Shown here: piece by piece, positions 15,024 to 19,140 of the stretch | Layout: each line of letters opens with the position of its first letter | How positions within the stretch are numbered: position 1 is the stretch's first letter | Position numbers and translations under genes: made by a program | Assembly (NCBI GenBank): GCA_022600255.1 | Contig: JAHZKU010000294.1 | Span: 1 to 19,140, forward strand | Length of the DNA: 19,140 bases | Direction of reading: 5' to 3' | DNA from: Actinomycetes bacterium | Lineage (GTDB): Bacteria; Actinomycetota; Actinomycetes; S36-B12; GCA-2699445 | The notes under the pieces: generated by a model | What the model was told of the DNA's origin: nothing | Database searches by the model: none | The model's input: the letters and a program-made list of their open reading frames with translations, nothing else

Positions 15024-15141
15024 GACTCCTGACCTATCATGATCCAGGTCGCGGTCGCCGCTTTCTGTGATACTTCGTCGGGTTTACCCCCTTTGGCTGC
15101 TGCTCGCCGCGTTGTGTGGCGCAAACGTGTCGATGCGACAA

Positions 15142-15226
15142 GGCGACGGTTGCGATCGGGCTAAGGTGTTCGCACGCGAAGCGTTTCGTGGACGGGGACC
15201 GCGGCACCATGCGAGATCGCAACGCC
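15142..15226. other. Long-range inverted repeat in the gap between ClC and the SnoaL-like gene
   Basis: GTTGCGATC at 15149-15157 pairs perfectly with GATCGCAAC at 15215-15223, and the outer GGC/GCC can extend the stem across a bulge. Inside lie further possible stems (GGTG with CACC; TTCG-CACG-CGAA). This could be a structured leader of the plus-strand gene or an undescribed RNA. Coding frames here have no support. Confidence 0.35.
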
Positions 15227-15272
15227 AAGCGTTAGGCTGACCCGCTTTGACCGCGCGCGAGGCTGGCACGTG

Positions 15273-16070
15273 ATGAAAGGACTACGTATCTCAACCAAGA
15301 CTGACAATGCCAAAGCGCTCTACATTGAGGGCATCCAGAAGGGCCAAGCGAAGGAGGCCGTGGCGGCCTATACCGGTGAGCGGTATACCCAGCACAGCAC
15401 GGGCGTGCGTGATGGCGCTGACGGGTTCGTTGAATTCTTTGGGGCGTTCTTGGAACGCAACCCCATCCGCGACATTCATATCCTGCGTGCGATCGAGGAT
15501 GGGCAGTTCGTGTTTCTACACGCATCGCAGAGCCTCAACAATGGGGAGAGTCGCTGGATCACGATGGACATGTTCGATACCGATGACCACGATCGGATTG
15601 TTGAGCACTGGGACGTGATTACAGAGTGGGTGGACTCAGCCACGTCGGGACACTCCCAGATCGATGGCCCGACGGAGGTGACAGACCTTGACCAAACCGC
15701 GGCTAACAAGGCGCTGGTGACTGCATTCGTGAATGAGGTCCTAGTAACGGGCCGCGCGGACGAGGTTGGCAAGTACGTTTCGACGCAGACTTACATCGAA
15801 CACTCGCCGCAGGCCGCCGCCGGGACCGACGGCCTATCGGCTAGCGCAGCGCAAGTCGGTGCCGCGAGTACGCCTTTGGTCTACAAGTACGTTCACAAGA
15901 TCCTCGCTCAGGGCAACTTCGTCGTTACCTATTGCTTGACTCAATTGGGAGCCGAAGACTTGGCGGTGTTTGACCTATACCGCATTGAGGACGGGCTCAT
16001 TGTCGAGCACTGGAACGCAATGGAGCCGCTGCCTCGTGGAGACATGCTCGTGAACCAAGGCAAGTTCTGA
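15273..16070 (+). CDS. Tandem-duplicated SnoaL/NTF2-like protein
   Basis: A 265-residue protein made of two SnoaL-like (NTF2-fold) domains in one chain, at about 11-125 and 143-255. The halves share the pattern HS...G.DG near their start and end in DRIVEHWDVI (108-117) and GLIVEHWNAM (241-250). Single SnoaL-like domains usually form dimers, so this protein is probably a fused pseudo-dimer. Family members include cyclases, isomerases, dehydratases and many proteins of unknown role; the substrate cannot be told. ATG 15273 was preferred to the overlapping GTG at 15270. Neither has a good ribosome site. The next gene (tetR) is convergent, and the module partner at 17093 is also a fused double-domain protein. 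Confidence 0.85.
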   Translation: MKGLRISTKTDNAKALYIEGIQKGQAKEAVAAYTGERYTQHSTGVRDGADGFVEFFGAFLERNPIRDIHILRAIEDGQFVFLHASQSLNNGESRWITMDMFDTDDHDRIVEHWDVITEWVDSATSGHSQIDGPTEVTDLDQTAANKALVTAFVNEVLVTGRADEVGKYVSTQTYIEHSPQAAAGTDGLSASAAQVGAASTPLVYKYVHKILAQGNFVVTYCLTQLGAEDLAVFDLYRIEDGLIVEHWNAMEPLPRGDMLVNQGKF

Positions 16071-16081
16071 TCTGGTGCCTA

Positions 16082-16123
16082 GGTGCGGATCCCGGCACCG
16101 CGCCGAGGGGGTGCAAAGACCCC
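16082..16123 (+). terminator. Two short hairpins after the SnoaL-like gene
   Basis: GGTGC/GCACC (16082-16099) and GGGGT-GCAAAG-ACCCC (16108-16123) form consecutive five-pair stems starting 12 bases after the stop. A terminator is plausible, but there is no U-tract. The rest of the gap up to the tetR stop at 16318 shows nothing recognisable. Confidence 0.35.
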
Positions 16124-16317
16124 GAGGAGTGATCCACCTAGCGCAGGGGCGTGGTGCACTTGCACTGGGCAGCGTACTCGCGGGGGCCAGGCAGCCGAGA
16201 CTGGAGTGTCGGTGAGTCATGCTGTAGCTGGCCTGCCAGTCGGTGAGGGCCATCCTTGCCTCAATCAGGTGGAGTCAGAGGATTCTCGACAACCCGAACC
16301 TCCCAGCAACGTATCGG

Positions 16318-16941
16318 CTATGCAGTCGCAGCAACGGGCGACTCCCCCCAAGCCTCAACGACTCCATGCATGGCGTCGATGCTGTTGTCGATCTCTTCCT
16401 CGTCGCCGCCTCCTCGGACCGTAAGGTCTAGACCTAGGAACCACGTTGTGAGGAGTTGGCTTCGGGATTCGATCTGCCGGTTCGTGCCGCCAGCCTTTCC
16501 TGCAAGGACCTGCATCTGTTCGCGAACCGCACTCCGGTAGACGGAGCCGAAGTTGGTGAATCCGGGAGTGGTGCCGTGGAGTTCGGCGGAGGACTCGACC
16601 AGCAGGCAACCGTTCTGGCTAGTCCCGGACAGGACATCGTCGCGCATTAGTGACAGGAAGGTATGGATGCCGTCCACGCCGGGCCCACTGTTGTCGATCA
16701 ACGTGGCGAACATACTCATTCGGGCCGCCAGGTAGCGTCGCAGAACCCGAGAGAATATTTCCTCCTTGGAGCCGAGGACTCGATAGAGGCTGGGCTTTTT
16801 GATTCCGCTGGCTTGGACCAGATCGACGACAGAGGTCTGAGAGTAGCCCTTCTGCCAGAACAGCGTGGTGATTGCGTCCAGAGCCTGCTCCTCATCAAAC
16901 TGGCGAGGTCGACCCCGTTTGGGTGTCTTTGTGTCACTCAC
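16318..16941 (-). CDS. TetR-family transcription repressor
   Basis: A 207-residue TetR regulator. A basic N-terminal arm (PKRGRPRQFD) leads into the DNA-binding domain, with its helix-turn-helix at about 36-55 (TSVVDLVQASGIKKPSLYRV) followed by LGSKEEIF. The ligand domain has the NemR/YxaF-like segment GCLLVESSAEL. The ligand is unknown. The start is GTG at 16941, with TAGAAT exactly six bases upstream on the minus strand and no ribosome site, so the mRNA is probably leaderless. An ATG at 16949 is out of frame and stops at once. It is divergent from the ABM-like gene, with two operator-like palindromes between them, so it most likely represses itself and that gene. Confidence 0.92.
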   Translation of the reverse strand: MSDTKTPKRGRPRQFDEEQALDAITTLFWQKGYSQTSVVDLVQASGIKKPSLYRVLGSKEEIFSRVLRRYLAARMSMFATLIDNSGPGVDGIHTFLSLMRDDVLSGTSQNGCLLVESSAELHGTTPGFTNFGSVYRSAVREQMQVLAGKAGGTNRQIESRSQLLTTWFLGLDLTVRGGGDEEEIDNSIDAMHGVVEAWGESPVAATA

Positions 16942-16947
16942 GTGTCC

Positions 16948-16953
16948 ATTCTA
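16948..16953 (-). promoter_or_regulatory. Leaderless -10 element for tetR
   Basis: On the minus strand TAGAAT is followed by six bases and the GTG start at 16941. The expected -35 position falls on the palindrome at 16966-16975, so a repressor bound there would block this promoter. Confidence 0.55.
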
Positions 16954-16965
16954 CGGCTAAATGGA

Positions 16966-16975
16966 ACCGGTCGGT
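16966..16975. promoter_or_regulatory. TetR operator, site 1 (imperfect)
   Basis: ACCGGTCGGT is within one base of the perfect palindrome ACCGATCGGT found 31 bases further on. Both sites are preceded by GA and followed by A. It overlaps the -35 position of the tetR promoter. Confidence 0.65.
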
Positions 16976-16984
16976 AGCAATTAC

Positions 16985-17013
16985 TTTACATTTAGAACCG
17001 ATCGGTACTAAAG
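16985..17013 (+). promoter_or_regulatory. Candidate promoter of the ABM-like gene
   Basis: TTTACA at 16985-16990 and CTAAAG at 17008-17013, 17 bases apart, form a plausible promoter for the gene at 17093. The stronger palindrome (16992-17011) fills the spacer and reaches into the -10, so bound repressor would exclude RNA polymerase. TACTAA at 17006-17011 is an alternative -10. Confidence 0.4.
16992..17011. promoter_or_regulatory. TetR operator, site 2 (20-base palindrome)
   Basis: TTAGAACCGATCGGTACTAA is a 20-base palindrome broken at a single symmetric pair, with the perfect core ACCGATCGGT at 16997-17006. Size and symmetry are typical of operators for TetR dimers. Its centre is 31 bases, about three helical turns, from that of site 1. 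Confidence 0.75.
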
Positions 17014-17092
17014 TGCTGGTATCCACCAACGCGGGCACACTGTCGGCGCTGAAACTGCCCAAGCACTGGGCCTGTATTCGAAGGAACTCACG

Positions 17093-17962
17093 ATGACTAC
17101 AACCCAAGAGCCGCTACCCTCCTTCCTCGCCGAGCCATCCAAGATCGGCTCCGAAATCAGCATCACTGGCAAGTGGGTTCCCAGCAGCCCGGGAGGACGA
17201 TTTCGCAAGTCTGCGGACTCCCCTAAGATGCTTGCCGAGTGGGAAAACATCCACACCAACGCGAGAAATGCTCCAGGGGTTCTGTCCACTGAGATCAATC
17301 ACGCCGTCGGGGAGGACGCGGTCCTAGCGCACCACGTGTTCGAGAGTTCTGGCGCCTTGGTGGACTACTTCTCAACCACGGCGACTGAACACATGGCGGC
17401 CCTGCAAGCAGTGGCGACCCCACAACTGCACCTGATGCGAGGCAATCACATCTCTGACGAAGTGATGGAGGCAATACGGGCGAAGGGCGTCCCCGTTGCC
17501 TTTGGTGAATGGCTGTTCGGCTACGTCAAGAACGACCACCGGCAGCCCGACCCTGAGACCGCTATCGAAGTCACCGCGAAGTGGACCTGCGCGCCGGGAA
17601 GCACTGCCGACACTCTTGATGAACTGCAGTACTGGTGGCAGAGGGTTGGGACCGATGCTCACTCGCTTGAGGAGGGTTTGGTTCGCTTCGAGGCCTACCG
17701 CGTTGCCGGTGAGAATGCGCTGATCATCCATGAGACGTTCGCGGATACCAAGGAGCTGAAGTTTCACCTAACCAAGGGAACGGCGGACAAGTACAAGAAG
17801 GACATCGACACCATCGCCGCCCCGGAGACCTACTACTTCCGCGGGCCGGTCTCATGGACCATCCGTACCTACTCGAAGTTCATGCGCCTGCCGGCAACCT
17901 ACTCCAGCCAGGGCAGCAACTACACACGATCCGGCGGAACGATGAGCGCCGGACTCAGCTGA
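17093..17962 (+). CDS. Tandem-duplicated ABM-like (dimeric alpha/beta barrel) protein, TetR-controlled
   Basis: A 289-residue protein with a twofold internal repeat. Residues about 22-118 (ISITGKW... ALVDYFSTTATEH... LHLMRG) resemble 158-251 (IEVTAKW... ELKFHLTKGTADK... TYYFRG). Each half matches the ferredoxin-like fold of ABM/dimeric alpha/beta barrel proteins, which act as small monooxygenases, heme-degrading enzymes or isomerases; the fold is my inference. As single-domain members dimerise, this looks like a fused pseudo-dimer. No cofactor motif or signal peptide is seen. The ATG start has AAGGA seven bases upstream (17081-17085). The promoter region carries the operator pair of the divergent tetR. 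A quinone or xenobiotic detoxification role is possible but unproven. Confidence 0.85.
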   Translation: MTTTQEPLPSFLAEPSKIGSEISITGKWVPSSPGGRFRKSADSPKMLAEWENIHTNARNAPGVLSTEINHAVGEDAVLAHHVFESSGALVDYFSTTATEHMAALQAVATPQLHLMRGNHISDEVMEAIRAKGVPVAFGEWLFGYVKNDHRQPDPETAIEVTAKWTCAPGSTADTLDELQYWWQRVGTDAHSLEEGLVRFEAYRVAGENALIIHETFADTKELKFHLTKGTADKYKKDIDTIAAPETYYFRGPVSWTIRTYSKFMRLPATYSSQGSNYTRSGGTMSAGLS

Positions 17963-18358
17963 CGCCAACGGCCCAGCCCTACTGGCCCCAGAACTCCCCT
18001 CGGGCAGCAAATTGTTGGCGGTCTGCAGGTTGCAGACGATCTCCGCAGGAGGATGCTTCTGGCCCGGAGTCATCGATTCCTTGAGCTTCCTAACCACAAT
18101 TGGGGTCAATCAAGACTGCACAACCCGACCGATCACTCACAAGGGGTCACGCCAGGAGCCTTGCGTGTATCGCCCGTGCGGGTGCTGAGGAGGCGGCAAG
18201 GCTTCCAGTTTTGGTGGGGCGCGCCCAGTGGGAACGCACCGCGGTCGGCGCTGGCAGCTTGCGGTCGCGCGTCGAGCAGCCAGTGCGAACGAACCCCCTG
18301 CATCCGCAAGTCTGGTGCGGCGTCAGGGGGTCTCGTCGAGGTCGACTGCGATTGGCTC
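17963..18358. other. Intergenic region without a recognisable gene
   Basis: 396 bases between the convergent ABM-like and osmC genes. Overlapping open frames on both strands have no ribosome sites or recognisable protein motifs. Apart from the hairpin at 18021-18037, I see no repeats or RNA features. A decayed gene cannot be excluded. Confidence 0.5.
18021..18037 (+). terminator. Hairpin downstream of the ABM-like gene
   Basis: GTCTGCA-GGT-TGCAGAC is a perfect seven-pair stem with a three-base loop, 58 bases after the stop at 17962. It lacks a U-tract. It could end the plus-strand transcript. Confidence 0.45.
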
Positions 18359-18781
18359 CTAGGAAACGAGTTCGAAGAAGAGCGAAATCGGTGTGGCCGA
18401 CAACGCTTTCGAAACCGGGCAGCCTTCCTTGGCCTTTTCGGCGATCTCTGCAAAGTCGCCGCTCTCAATTCCCGGTACTTCGGCTACGCACTGCAACTCA
18501 ATGCCGCTAATGAACGCTCCGTCCGGCCCGACTTCGAGCGCCACCTGAGCCGTGGTCTTCACCGAGGTCGGGGTGTGCCCAGCTTGGGCCAGCATGTTCG
18601 AAAGAGCCATTGAGTAGCAACCGGCATGGGCCGCGCCAAGCAACTCCTCCGGGTTTGTACCGTCGCCTTCTTCGAAACGCGATTGGAAAGTATAGGGACC
18701 AGTAAAGGACCCGAACGCTACCGTGCCGTTACCGCCTTTCAGGTCACCGTTCCATTGCGCGTTGCCTTTACGTGTGGGCAT
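18359..18781 (-). CDS. osmC: OsmC-type peroxiredoxin
   Basis: A 140-residue OsmC/Ohr-family thiol peroxidase that reduces organic hydroperoxides. The two redox cysteines are Cys55 in AAHAGCYSMALSNML and Cys121 in KEGCPVSKAL. The family's conserved Arg and Glu are Arg35 (TFQSRFEEG) and Glu46/Glu47 (NPEELLGA). The pattern TNPEELLGAAHAGCYSMAL favours OsmC over Ohr. The start ATG has GGAG eight bases upstream. A TATTCT hexamer on the minus strand at 18818-18813 is a possible -10. It is a single gene, convergent with the ABM-like gene and lying downstream of the partial aminotransferase gene on the same strand. Confidence 0.93.
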   Translation of the reverse strand: MPTRKGNAQWNGDLKGGNGTVAFGSFTGPYTFQSRFEEGDGTNPEELLGAAHAGCYSMALSNMLAQAGHTPTSVKTTAQVALEVGPDGAFISGIELQCVAEVPGIESGDFAEIAEKAKEGCPVSKALSATPISLFFELVS

Positions 18782-18976
18782 GTATCACTCCAGGTGGTTG
18801 AGGGTTGCCGTCAGAATATGCCTGCGGTCGTGGCTCAAGCCGGGTGGGTCACCCGTCCTGAGCAATTGACGTCGGTGCGCGGATCAGCCGAGAGCGTCTG
18901 ACCGTCCACTGACAGGCTGCATGGGCTCAGACCGGGTTGCGTGATCTCGGTGATCTCGGGATCGCCCCCTAGATTG

Positions 18977-19140
18977 TCACTCCTGCAGGCTGGCGGCTAC
19001 TTGCTCGCACAACCAGTCGATCTCGTCCTCTGACGCCACCAGCGGTGGAGCGAGGCGCAGCGTCGAACCATGCGTGTCTTTGGCCAAGACACCGCGGCGC
19101 TGTAGCCGCTCACACACTTCGCGACCGGTCGCGATTTCTG
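18977..19140 (-). CDS. rocD: Ornithine aminotransferase, C-terminal end (partial)
   Basis: Only the last 54 codons lie in the window; the gene runs off the right edge. The visible end includes CERLQRRGVLAKDTHGSTLRL and APPLVASEDEIDWLCEQV before a TGA at 18977-18979. The RGVLAKDTHG...RLAPPL pattern is that of the C-terminal small domain of class III PLP aminotransferases, best fitting ornithine-oxo-acid transaminase, which makes glutamate semialdehyde from ornithine. Other class III enzymes remain possible, since the PLP lysine is outside the window. Confidence 0.72.
   Translation of the reverse strand, partial: EIATGREVCERLQRRGVLAKDTHGSTLRLAPPLVASEDEIDWLCEQVAASLQE

Noticed and set aside
18053..18613. 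186-codon plus-strand open frame overlapping osmC
   Set aside because: More than a third of it lies antisense to a clear OsmC gene, with no start signal and no protein-family pattern.
18939..18960. Short direct repeat GTGATCTCG twice, upstream of osmC
   Set aside because: Two 9-base copies with no further unit or symmetry; too little to call a repeat element or CRISPR.

Overview
The window looks like a chromosomal segment of an actinobacterium (Actinomycetota) of moderately high GC. The evidence is a WhiB/WblA-type iron-sulfur regulator, a GlxR/Crp-type regulator, an RsiG-like c-di-GMP anti-sigma protein, frequent GTG/TTG starts, and several apparent leaderless promoters (TAGNNT, six bases, start codon). 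I cannot name the genus from sequence alone. No CRISPR array, insertion sequence, phage gene, rRNA or tRNA was found.

Region 1 (38-11057) follows a gene order I know from Mycobacterium tuberculosis Rv3682 to Rv3672c and from the Streptomyces wblA neighbourhood. It holds a class A penicillin-binding protein (PonA2 type), WblA/WhiB4, a pair of GET3/ArsA-like ATPases (Rv3679/Rv3680 type), a 50-residue protein (Rv3678A type), a Rid-family protein, a NUDT19-like Nudix hydrolase, a metallo-beta-lactamase-fold hydrolase, Crp, endonuclease III, a TlpA-like lipoprotein thioredoxin and a CoA-pyrophosphatase-type Nudix hydrolase. Two differences from the mycobacterial order stand out. Between crp and nth lies a gene whose protein carries two copies of the RsiG c-di-GMP-binding signature. 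The serine protease MarP, expected after the last Nudix gene, is absent. The block mixes envelope synthesis, redox and second-messenger regulation, and metabolite or nucleotide repair.

Region 2 (11134-15023) holds three minus-strand genes: a PhaC-like alpha/beta hydrolase with a Ser nucleophile, a secreted lysine-rich protein of unknown family with a structured leader, and a ClC-type chloride/proton exchanger.

Region 3 (15273-17962) looks like an accessory stress or detoxification module. It has a tandem-duplicated SnoaL/NTF2-like protein, a TetR regulator with a leaderless start, and a divergent tandem-duplicated ABM-like (dimeric alpha/beta barrel) protein. Between the last two genes are two near-identical ACCGNTCGGT palindromes 31 bp apart, each covering or abutting one of the divergent promoters.

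Region 4 (18359-19140) holds an OsmC-type peroxiredoxin and the C-terminal end of an ornithine aminotransferase, both on the minus strand.

The observations most worth follow-up are the RsiG-like protein next to crp with a candidate Crp site between them, the complementary active-site defects of the two GET3-like ATPases, the TetR/ABM/SnoaL module, and the recurrent leaderless promoter pattern.
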